DNA of 64,000 nt from Promerops cafer (lineage: Eukaryota; Chordata; Aves; Passeriformes; Nectariniidae), in NCBI GenBank assembly GCA_013398275.1, contig VZSE01002916.1, forward strand, positions 1-64,000, read 5' to 3'. Below are positions 1 through 12,000 of this stretch, one piece after another; position 1 is the first letter of the stretch; each line of letters begins with the position of its first letter. Under the pieces are notes generated by a model. That model ran no database searches. It saw nothing but the letters and a program-made list of their open reading frames with translations, and was not told where the DNA came from. Both the position numbers and the translations under genes were made by a program.

Positions 1-94
1 TGGGGCTACCGCGGCCGGGGGCGGAGTCAGCACCGGGCCCGCCCCTCCGCGCAGCTCTCGCGCGGGCGGGCGGGGCCTGGGTCGCTCCGGCAAC
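1..94 (+). promoter_or_regulatory. GGA3: GGA3 CpG-island promoter and 5' UTR (partial)
   Basis: The 94 bases before the GGA3 start codon are very GC-rich, with several GC-box-like motifs (GGGGCGG near 19-25, GGGCGGGCGGGGC near 64-77) and no TATA box. CpG density stays high into intron 1 to about 480. This fits a TATA-less housekeeping promoter. In human, as I recall, MRPS7 lies head-to-head with GGA3, so this may be half of a bidirectional promoter. The partner gene is outside the window, so that part is inference. Confidence 0.7.
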
Positions 95-3000
95 ATGGCG
101 GAGGCTGAGGGGGAGAGCCTGGAGTCGTGGCTGAGTGAGTACCGCGGGCGTGGGGACACCGCCCGGCCCCCTCCGACCCCCGGCCTCGCTGCCCCCTGGC
201 CCATCAGCTCCTTCCCAGCGCCTCCCTGCAGCCTCCGCTCGCCCGACCCTGCCACCCCCCTCAGCCGGGTGGGAGCCCCGGTGCCGTCCCGGCGAGGCCA
301 GGGGTTGACAGCGCCTTGGGGACGGGTTGGCACAGCCCCCCGGGCACGGGGGAGTTTCAGCACCCCGGGCACAGGCTCTGAAACGCGCCGTCCCGGGGGA
401 AGAGCCGGGGCCTCCCCTCCCGACGGTCACCTCGGTGTGGGGCGCGGCAGCGGGTGGGGGCCGGTACCAGCTCCCAGTGGGAGATGTGGGCAGCGGGCAG
501 GTCTGCAGCTCGCCTTGCTCAGCACCTGCGAGGCCGCTGCTTTTTCTTGTCCATAAGGGGTCATGGTTCGTGTCTGTCCCTCCTGCCTCTTCCCTTGCCT
601 GGGTTGTGGCCCGCCGAGTGTACAGCCTGAGTACTGTTGAGGTTCAGAATTGTGGGGTTTCCCAGAGGAGTTGTATTCATGTGTTACACAACTGTGATTT
701 TCAAGCAGACAAATCCTGCTTTATGCCTGGCTGCAGTTTCAGCATAGTTGTGAACATCCATTCTGTACAGGCTGGAATATATCAAAGCCCTTTGTCAGGA
801 TAAGGTACCTTAAAGGTTAGAGGGGACAAACCCCTGTTGTTTGGTGATGCCCAGCCCCTGCTGAGTGTCCCCTGCCTGTGTGTCTATCCGTGCTGCCCAT
901 GTCATGTGGCCTCTGGCTCTACAGAACACAGGGATGTGATTCCTGAATCAATCAGTCATAACTTTAATTGTTTTTCATATATTTTCATATAGCATCAAGA
1001 GCTCTTGCTGCTGTCCCTGGGAGGCTATGCTGCACATCATAGCCTGCTGCCTAGATTTTCTTCTCTTTTTTTTTTAATTGTTGTTTGATTATGGCAGCAA
1101 ATCAAGTTCCAAGTAGTCAGGCACTGGGCAAACAGCAGAAGATGGTCATTACCCCAAATACCTCAGAGTACAAAACCTGTTACCCTTGGAGCTATCCTTC
1201 CATAAACAAGACTAGATAATTCTCCTTCTTTCTTGGTATCTTTATATAAAATTCAAACATGTACATGCTGTTATGATCTGTTATATGAGTTACTGGCTGA
1301 AAGATGTTTTCAGTTCTTCTCATTTTAGCTCAATCCGTTCTATCTCCTTATGTTTTTTTGCTCCTCCTCTGAACTCCCACAATTTGTCAATATCTTTTGT
1401 TGTAGCCAGTGAGACACAAGAAGGAACACCCCCATCCCTTCCTTGCAATCTTTCTCTGAGGAGAGCTGACTCACCCAGTTCAGTTTGTGTGTGAAAATGT
1501 CTCTAGTAGGAAGGATATTTTGGGTTGTATAGCCTGGAGTGCTTCCTGACTGCTTGTTTTGTGGGGATATTTTTTAATTGAGGAAGCTAAGGGAGAGGTG
1601 ATGTGTCCTTGGCCAAGGGGCTAAAGAGAAGAGTTGCAAAGGCCTTACTCACTGTGAGAAGCGTTGCAGCGAGCCTGATTGCAGAGAGGCACACATTTTT
1701 CAAGGCTTGAGTGCTGCTCTCTGATTTAGGAGGATGCTTTTATGCCAGGTCACTGCTACAGTGATCGCTGCTGGTGTGGCTGTATCGCCCCTCCCATCGC
1801 AGGGAGCGCAGAGCCTTCCGTGTCAGGAATTACTGACGGAGAGGCCGGGCAGGCAGAGCTGGTGCAGCTCCCGGCTTTCACCTGCCCTCCCGAGGGCTTT
1901 TTCTGTAATCATGACAAAGCTTGAGGGTGTTCCATGCTGTACCCTTCCTAAGGGAATGGCTCAGCAGCACAGCCAACTTCTCAGCCATGGGAAGATGGAG
2001 AATTTCTTCTTTTCAAACTGAAAATGTTTGGGGTTTTTTTCCTGTGGTGGTGTGCAGCCTTCTGCTACCCTGCCTCTGGCATCAGGTGGAGTCACAGACC
2101 CATGAAGTAACATCATCCTCGAGTCCTGCTGCTGCAGCAAGATCTGCACCTCAGTCTGGGATGATCTGGCATCTGCATGTCCTGCCTCATTCCAGGCAGC
2201 TGAGATGAGAGAAGGTGATCCTTCCTGTTCCCTCCTGGCTGGCAGGCTCTGCTTCTGCTCTGAGCTGAAACAGAAGAAGATTAGGAGATAAAGTCAGTTG
2301 TACAAACACAACTGGAGCAACTCCAATGCTACTTCTCCTGCTGCATCCAAAAGGAAGCTTCTTGTATCCCGCTCATGTCAGGCTAAGGCAGTGTTCCACT
2401 GTGGAACAGGTGCAAATGGATAAAATATTATAATTGTCTTAATTTCTTTTTTCCTTGGTTTGTCTAGCTCATCATTCTTTTCTGCCCAGGACTGCAGAGC
2501 CTGACAGTTAGACTGGACGTGCCTGAGCTGGGAACCATAGGCTAAGCCTCACCTGGGGAAACTCTTTGTTGGGGTGGCTTTTGGCTCATTTCAGTAGAGA
2601 AGTGAACCCAGGAAAACAGGAGCATTCATTACCAGCCAGTTGATGGTCTGTGGTTCTCTTCATTCCAGCTGCTATGTGGTTCTCTGCTTTCCAGCATTGT
2701 TTCTCTCTAGAGAAAACAAACACCTTTGTTTCATATCTAATTATTAATCTGAATGTTGCCTCATTAGCATTTCAGTCTGACAGAGCACCTGAGGGCTGAG
2801 TGGCTCTGATAGGGTGGGCGTGAAACAGCTTTGTTTGTCCTGAGCATAAAAAAAAGCAGAAAACTGAGGCAGAAGTGGTGGCAGGACTGGGGTAGTGCCA
2901 TGACTTCAGTCCCCAGATTTCTAGTTTAGGTTTATGTGGTTGCCAGTGTGCGAAATGGGATTTTCAGGAGGGGCCAGATGTGTCTCTGGACACTTATCTC

Positions 3001-6000
3001 TGGACAAGTGTCTCTGGAAGCAAATAACTGGTACCAAATGGGCCTTGGTGGGCAGTTTCAACAAAAAAACCAAGGACTTGATATTGCAGAGCACCAACTC
3101 TTCATCCTGGAGTGAATCCTTTCCCATAAGGGTTGAAGCATATTTAAAGAGCGGCACAGATGAGCTCCTTGCCCACATTTTAAGCATTCTGACGTGACAC
3201 AGCTTCCTGTAGGGCTGGAAAGGTGAAGTGATTCTGTTCCGCTGGGATGCTGTGTTCCTGTGGCTGTGCTGAGACTGGGAGCAGCTATCCATACACCCTG
3301 TTCTGTTGTGTCATGCAAACACATCAATCTCCAGAGCCAGGGCAGGACTTGTGATCAAGCTCATTAACTTTTATGAACCAAGGTTTCATATGGAGGTTTT
3401 ATGGAAGTTGGAAATAGGGAGTTTCTTCACGTGGAACAGCACTTCGCTTTGGCAGTCACTCTCTCCTTCTGAGACTTCACTGTCTTCACGTGAGAGCTTT
3501 TGCAGAAAAAACTTAGATGAGTCTGAAAGCATGAAATAATCCAGTGTCATTGCAAAAAGCTTTTGGAGATATTTGGAACAGCTTTAAAATTAACACTTTT
3601 AACATGGAAATCTTGGTTACATTTTCCTGTTTGTACCACATCATTTTCCTAATTTCAGGATGTGCAGCCAACAGAGTCCAGTTGGTTGTGTGTCCTTATC
3701 TGTTTGTGCTCCTCCTGCATTTATTAAGTAAATTTCCTTAATTCTAGCCAGGAACTGAGTGTTTTTCTTCTGGGCCTGCTGAGCACAAGAGGTGCTTTGG
3801 AGCACCAAACCACCACAGTGCTGTTTGACTTGCATGAAGAGGCTTTAGATTGTTGTAAGTCCATGGTTTCATGATGCTTCCAGGGTGTTCATTGGTTGGA
3901 AATGTGGTAATAAGGTTTAGGTGCCACGTTTGGAACAGCTTCCCTTGAATCTCTTGAGTTTAAGACCAGCCTGGTAGCTCAGTGAGTTCTACAGGATATT
4001 ATATTGCAGTTATTCCTCCCTCGCTGCTGTCTTCTGTTTATCTAGGGTCCCATGAAGGTCAGCAGTGGGCACAGAGATTCACCGGTGGAATATTCTACCA
4101 TGCAATCCATGGAAAAATTTACTTGCTTTACAAGTATCATTCAGTGAGGAGGAAAACCTGAGCAAACCTTGCAGGATGGGCACAGTAGGAGGGCTGAGGT
4201 GCACTGGGAAAGAGAGGGTTTGGAGTAGATGCCTGACAGCTGTTCAGCTGTCTCTGAAAAGGGAAAAGGATATGTTTTAATGATGATAAAAAATGACACT
4301 TGGTAATGCAGCATGTGTTTGTTATGCTTCCCTCTGAGATGAAAGTACAGGGGTATGTGCTTGGTTTTTTCCTGCCCTTCATCCCCTGCTCTATACTATC
4401 CAACTAAGCAATATTAAATTTCCTAAACCTCTTTCCATTATATTAAAATTTTTAGGGAGGTTTTTTAAATGCCAGCTCTTAGATATATGGAGACAGGTAC
4501 AGTGCATTGTTTCTTCCCTTACAAGAAAGAAAAACCATCATGTCTGGTCATCTTGGCTGGAAAATTAGGTTAAAGCAGGAATCTGATCTCCTGTAAATTC
4601 ATTGCTGCATCAGGGTTAAGTAAAATACATGGAGAAAATGCATTCATAACCAAAGAGGTGCTGATAGTCTCACTTCTGTGCAATCAGTACAGTCAGTGAG
4701 GTCCTGCTGCTTAAGGGAGGATCCTTCAGGAGCCTGAAATAGCCCTGTCAGTAAAGCGCTGATCTCTGAGCTTCAGCACGTAGGATTTGAGTTCCTGATC
4801 AGGTGCAGGCTGCAGTGTTTATTACCTGCAAGAAGAACTCAATGTATAATAATAAATTTCAGTTCATAAATCCCAGGAGAAATGCTAAGGCATCAATCAA
4901 GTCAGCTGGCACTCCAAAAGCAAGTGCTAATGCTAAATGACTGATATTAAGCATCTGATGTTCCAGCTCTTGTTTCTGCAAAATTCCCAGGGAATACAAA
5001 AATAATTTCATATGTAGAAAGTGTGAGGGTTTAACCTTTGAAGAGTTTATTGTTACAGCCCAATAGAAAGAGACAGCATTTCAGGCAAACTGTGAGCTGA
5101 AATATTTTATTCTGTGCTCTCATTTAGGATATGGGAATAGCCTGTCTCTAAATACTTGAGATTCGGCACCGGTCTTCTTTGGAAAGCAGTGGTTCTTGCT
5201 GGGTGTTTGGATGTCTCAGCTTGGATACACCGTTTTCCCTGAACAGACATACCGTGTGTGAACTTCTTTCTCCTGTTTTAGAGCTGGCAATGGATGTCAG
5301 ATGCTTTTCTCCAGGAAATGTGTGACCTTTTATACTGTTTCTCCTCTTGATTGGTAATATGTTCTCTTTCCCTTGCCAAAGATAAAGCCACCAACCCATC
5401 CAACAGGCAAGAAGACTGGGAATACATCATCGGATTCTGTGACCAGATCAACAAGGAACTTGAAGGGTGGGTGCCCCACACTGCTCTAGACTTAATAAAT
5501 CAACGTGCACAGTTTAAAGTGTGAAATTCCATTATCAAACATTTACATTTTCTTTTATATATACTGATATCACAAGGAAGAGCTGGCTATAACAGAGAGA
5601 AGATGCTGCCTCTCCTGTGAAAGGCAGCATGGCTAATCCAGACTGAGCACTGGGAAACTAGGAATTTTGAATCTGCTTCTAATTTCAGATTCTGAAACCA
5701 GCTCCAGGGTTCTCATCTGGCCAAAATTATTCCATTTGCCAGTCTGTAAAATAGGGTTATCACTGATAGTGCTGGTGGAGCTTCACATCTTTAGAATCTT
5801 TACTTGCAAGACACTTAGTTTATACAGCAGAATTTGTGAAAGTGTGAAAATCCTCTGTGGTGTTTACCTGTTCTGTTGCAGGCCGCAGATAGCTGTGAGA
5901 CTCCTGGCTCATAAAATCCAGTCACCACAGGAATGGGAGGCAGTCCAAGCTCTGACAGTAGGTAGTCCTTACCCCTCCTCTTAAATCCAGGCATATATCC

Positions 6001-9000
6001 TATTGCATCACCTGGGTGGAGTAGAGGGGGTACAGGGAGTGTCCATGTGGTCAGCTGGGGACTGAGTGCCCTGATCCCCAGGAGGGAGTGGGAGGTAGGT
6101 GGGAGCACAGTTCCATCTCTTAAAGTGTCCAGAAACAACTCTGAGTTAGTTTGAGCTGCTTTCCTTTGTTATCTTCAGGCAAGATTTGTGTTTGTTGTTG
6201 AGGCCAAGTATTGAGCTAACACAGACCCAGATACACCTGAATGAGGGTGGGACACCAGCCCGCCTTGATGTGTCATCCCTGAAGATGGGAGATTGATGTC
6301 TGCATGGAGCAGGAATACTTGTCTCACTGACAGGGGCTTTCCCTCCCCTCTAAGCAGAACACATACTGTTGTAGGGTTTTTCTCTTTGCTTTGAGCCCCT
6401 GTTTCTGTTCCTTGAATGCAGGTGCTGGAAGCTTGTATGAAGAATTGTGGAAGAAGATTTCATAATGAAGTTGGGAAGTTTCGCTTTTTAAACGAGTTAA
6501 TAAAAGTTGTGTCTCCAAAGGTTAGTCCCTGAGCCTTAGAGCTGTAGCTGCTTTTTGTTTGACCTCTGTAAGCTACAGACAGAATCCAAAATATTTGCAG
6601 TGTTCTGTTTGGCTCATTGCACTTATTAGTCTATATTCAAGAGCAGTTGTTAGCTAAGCTCTTGTTGTTTGGGGTTTTTTTATGCTTTACTAAATTTCTC
6701 AGGAAGTTGTGCTAATTTGCCATCACTATGCAATCTCTGGGCCGTTCTAATCCTTCAGGTAACTTTAAAGGGATTCTAAAACTTGGGCTGTGTTGTTTTA
6801 AAAAAAAAAACTCCAGTGATGGTGGAAGAGAAATGTGATGCAGAGGTTAAAACAAGAGGTTTGACAACACACCATAGAGTTCTAGTCCTCATTCTGCTGA
6901 CTTGCTGTGTAAAGAGTGCCAGGCTAAGTCCCTCAACATTCATTATGAGTTTAATGTGCTGGAAATCTTCCCTATGGCGTGATTGATGCAGCAATACATT
7001 CCCAGATTCTCTCCCATAAGACAGAGGAGGGGGTGGTTCTCTGTATTCCTGTAATTTTTAAAATAGCAAAATCCTGGAGCCAGCAGAATAGCTGCTTTTT
7101 CTTTTGCTGAAGATAATCACAAAGCTTCTCTTCACTGTTATTTCAAATCTATTAGAAGAGCAACTGTTCTTCCTAATGAGATGTACCTTAGATCATCTTG
7201 GAGCTTGGATCATGCACCTTTGAATGTATTTTGCTGAACTTCCACAGAACTTTGTTTTTAAAAAGAAATTAAGAACATGAAGAATTTGGATCTTTTTTCC
7301 CACACTTAGTACCTGGGAGACCGAGTCTCAGAGAAGGTGAAGTCCAAAGTGATTGAATTGCTGTATAGCTGGACTGTGGCATTGCCAGAGGAATCCAAAA
7401 TCAAGGATGCCTACTACATGCTGAAGAGACAAGGTAGGGAGTCAACTGCTCGCTCATGCATTCTCTCCAGCCTGGGCTTTGAGCAGGAGTGTCACAAAAT
7501 ATACAGCTTCTAATTAAATGGTGTCAATGCAAGCTCTGAGGGGAGATAGAACAAGGGAGAAATTCTCTGAAAAGCTTTTCATTTTGTGTAAATGCCTTGG
7601 GCAGGGTTGGGTTGGCTCTGTTAACTAAATTAGTGGAATACTTTGCAAATACTTTTGTTTTGGTTTGAATGGCCTTCTCTAAGTTCTTTTTTTTTTGGTG
7701 GAAGTAGTTATTACATGATTTGAACAAGTCTAATTTAAAGTGAATTAAGAGCTTCCAAGTAGCTTTTTGTGTTCTTTTAACTAAATGGCTTTGCATCTGT
7801 TCCTTCAGTTCACCTGACACACGTTTCTTGTGTAGGCACAATGAAAAAAACTCAGTAGCTTCACAAGAAAAATAGATTCCATGAAAGTTCTGGAAACTAT
7901 CCTGTCCTATTAGGACACACAGATTGCAAGTCATAACTGTTCCTTGCAGCACTGTGGATGGATAAACTAAAGGCTGAATAGGGCTGAAAATGATTCCTTC
8001 CCTTCAGAGGGAGAGTTTTAGCTCATGTTGTGGGGCTGGGAGAACATCCAGGTAAAAGTCAGTGTAGGGATTTGGATGTATTGTTCACTGGAACAGCGTG
8101 TCAGGGGCAGATGTGTGTTGGCTTTGACAGCAGCCTGGGAGTACCTGTGTGCCCTGCCTGCTGTGAGTGTGTGTGCTCACCCACAGGGGTTCCCTTTCTG
8201 CTTTCAGGGATTGTCATGTTTGATCCCGTGATTCCTGCAGACAGAACACTGATTCCTTCCCCACCGCCTCGTCCCAAGAACCCAGTGTTTGATGATGAGG
8301 AGAAATCCAAGGTACCGTGAAAGCTTGTGTCAAAATCACTAATGAAAAGTGATTACTCAGTGCACATTTAGAATAAGGAAGCAAAGTATAATAATATGGC
8401 TTTTATTTTGGCAGGGGGATGGTCTGTACTTTTGCAGGGTTCACTGCTTTGACCACCTGCTTAACCCAAAGTTCCAGTTAAAACCTTGTCTGTGTTACCA
8501 TTATGGGGTTGCTCCTGTTAAAGTGCCATCCTGCTGAAGTACTGGAAAGCAGAGAATGTTTCACACACAGGAGGAAATATAATGTATGGGAGGAATAATT
8601 ATCTAGTGCCAGAAGTCATTGAGATGTTGCAAAATATGTCCCACGTAAAAGCAGGAATGCAGCAACTCACATAGATAATAAACTCTAAATGACTCCTGCT
8701 GAAGTCCCTGTAACTATGGAAGCTGTGGGAGGTTTGTAATACTGGGCTGTATCCCTTTTCCCCTGAATTGTTCATATAGATTCCTTTCCCTTTGCTCAAG
8801 GGTCTTTATTTGTTTCCTGACTATCATCTTCTTGTCTTTCAGCTTCTAGCCAAGCTGCTGAAAAGCAAAAACCCAGATGATTTACAAGAGGCCAACAAAC
8901 TTATAAAATCCATGGTAAAAGAGGTAAGAAATTCCTGTATGATTAGTTCAGGTCAGCAGTCTGCTTTCCAGGTTTTAAGCAATTTGACTTCAAATGGTGG

Positions 9001-12000
9001 AGAGCTTAGGATTTGGTCTCTAGTTTGTACCTTGTGTCACAGAAATGTCTACAGTTGGTGTCTCTGGTGGAGGATGGGGCAGGAATTGAATGTCCCTTGT
9101 TGTAAATAACCACATTCCCATCATTCAAGGTGGGATTTCAAATCAAGGTTTGGTGGGAGCATTGTGGTACCACCCCTGGATGCTGAGGACTGAGTCACTG
9201 CACTGGGTCTTCTCACAAACAAGTTCATAGAAACACCTTCCTGTTTGTAGAGCTGAGCTGCATCCACCCATGGCAATCATTCCAAACTCTGGAGTCCAGG
9301 AAATTACTCCCTGGGATTCTGGCAAATAAAAGGATACCTTCTGGACTGTAGTGGTTGTGTAGGTTACCAAAATATTTCATTCAAGCTCCTCTTGTCCCCA
9401 GGGCAGACTCTCCTATGTCTTCAGTTGGAATCTCCAATCAGAGATGGGTTGACGTTTTCCACCAGAGTGTGCTTGTTGTTCCTAGTAAATGTTTTGCTTC
9501 AAACATACCTCTTTTGTTAGAGGAACAAAAAAAAAAATCTTCTGGAAAGGTCAGAAAGGAACTTCTGGGAACTTTTTTTAGTGGTGTAATTATACATTGA
9601 AGTCTATTGAATGAGACTTTTTGGAAATATGGCATTGCCTGTAATTTCAGAATGGTGGTGAAAAGACAATAAAATAAACAAAGCTTCACATGAACGAAGA
9701 AGGGTTTTGTTTGCTTTTTTCTGGCTTAACCTTAAATAGCCATTACTTGACACGTTTGCAGATAATATCTGTGGTTGTGTTACTGTGAGCTTCTAGAAAG
9801 AAGCTCACCCTTTCTGTCTGTGCTTTCCACCCTGAAGGATGAGGCTCGGATCCAGAAGGTGACAAAGCGCATGCACACGCTGGAGGAGGTGAACAACAAT
9901 GTGAAGCTGCTGAATGAGATGCTGCTTCATTACAGCAAAGAGGACTCATCAGAGGCTGACAGGGAGCTCATGAAGGTGGGTCTGAGCTGCTCCTTCTTCC
10001 CAGCAATCCTGGAGTCAGTCCTTTCTTACAGACTTGAGTTTTTCAGAGATATACAAACACTGCAGTAAAACGGAGAGCAGTAGTGAGAAACAGGAGCAGT
10101 TGCTGCAAACAGCAGGCAAGAAAATATCCATGTTTTTAGTGCCTTTCACCAAAAGACTGGGTGGGGAGTAGCTCCATTTTGTGTATGCTTGAAGTGAGGT
10201 GCAACTGTTCTCCAAAGGTGCAGTGTGGCAGAACCTAGAAGCTGCAGTTTGTAATTCTGGATCCTGTAAGGGCACACGGATTGCAGGTCATGACTGTCCA
10301 TTGTAGCACTGTGGATGAATAAACTAAAGGCTGAATGGGGCAGAAAATAGTCCCTCCCCTTCACAGGAAGAGTTTTAGCTTGTGTTACAGGGTTAGGAGA
10401 ACATCAGCAAAGTGAAAATCGAAACAACCACCAGGGATGACTTGGTAGGCCCAGAGTCTTTAAGAATTGCACATTATCTTATTAAAAAAATCAGACCCAC
10501 TTATTTTTAACAACAAGGTCTTTAAACAGTGTTAAGATGCTTAAGAAACTTGTTTGTTTCTGTGAACCATTTTGTTATTGCCACCTTTCTTCTGTGTGCT
10601 TGCAGACTCAATAGTGGTTGCAGCACAATTGAAGCCTAATTGCTGAAGCATGATTCTGCTCTTCCTCAGGCTTTTAGGGGCTACTATACAAGGAAGGAAC
10701 ATCTCTTTTGGATTAGAACATGGCCATAAGTGCTGACGTGAGGGAGGACTGAGAAATGTGTTGGGAATGCAGGTTGTGTTACCCCAGGCTCATGTAACAC
10801 TGCTCAGCATTGTGAGCTGGGCACAGAGGGCCATCCTGGCTGTGCAGCCACACTGGCACAGTCAGCACAGTGAGACTGGTCTGTTCTGGGGGTCGTTCTG
10901 TGCTGACTGGTGCTGCTGGCAGTGGCTCCTGGCTGGTGAAACCGTTTGTCCTAATCTGTCTTTAGGAGCTCTACGAAAGGTGTGAAACCAAAAGACGGAC
11001 ACTGTTCAAGCTGGCCAGTGAGACAGAGGATAATGACAGCAGTCTGGGTAAACACTTGTCCTTTATTAATTGCTTTTGTGCTCCTTGCCTTTGTAAGGGT
11101 TCAGCTATAAAATCATCTCCTCACTCTTGGTTCCTGTTGCTTTGATAAAGGACAATCCTTCCCTCTTTGTGCTTATCATTTCAGTTCAGGCAAGGACTGG
11201 ATAGTAAAGTTGGTGGTTCAGGAGGATGGGAGCAGTAATGGGGGACAGCTGCTGCTTGGGGAGGGGAAGGGAGTTTCTGTGGGGAACAACCTTGGGCTCA
11301 TTTTTTTCTTATTACTGCAGTGTGCGTGGAGCTAGAAAAGGTCAGGGTATTGCTTATAGAAATGTGGCACAGGCAGAGTGATGAAGCTCATTGCCAAATA
11401 TTCATGGTTTTTCTTGCTGATTATTTAGCTGACAAATGAGCACTCTCAGCATTAGTGGGAGCAAAGTGACTAAAGCCTTGGAGGTCATTTTTGTCTGTCT
11501 TGTAGGGGATATTCTGCAGGCCAGTGACAATTTATCGCGTGTGATAAATTCCTATAAAAAAATAATAGAGGGGCAAGTGATCAATGGTGATGTGGATCTC
11601 CCTGGGATGTCTGTAGTGGAAGGTGAGTTCCTGGGAAGCCAGTTGTTTAATTTTTGAATCCTGCAATTCTAAGTCTTTTGAACAATGTTTCCTGTTTTGT
11701 TAAAGTAGCTTTTGATGGTTCTTGTGGCCAACAGTTTGTGAATCAGAGGGGAACAAGAAGGCTCCTGAGCAGTGAATAAACAATTCTGGACAGCAGTGCT
11801 GCAGCTTTGCATTCTCCATTGCTCAGTCCGTATTATTGAAACCTTTGATGACATCAGTAGCAAACCTTCATGTGAGCAGCTTGTGTGGCTGGAAGTTCTC
11901 ATACATTTTCCTCCCCACATTTGTCCTGTTTCTTAATGGTAATGTGTAAGAAGAAGGTAATTTTATCAAAAACACAAGAGCTGAAGAGTAGGAGCTGGAC

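Noticed and set aside
95..556. 153-residue open frame starting at the GGA3 ATG
   Set aside because: It reads through the exon 1 donor at 135 into intron 1. Only the first 13 codons plus one base are coding.
4740..4815. tRNA- or SINE-like stretch
   Set aside because: A weak B-box-like 'ggatttgagttcctg' is present, but I could not fold a cloverleaf or find a matching A box and body.
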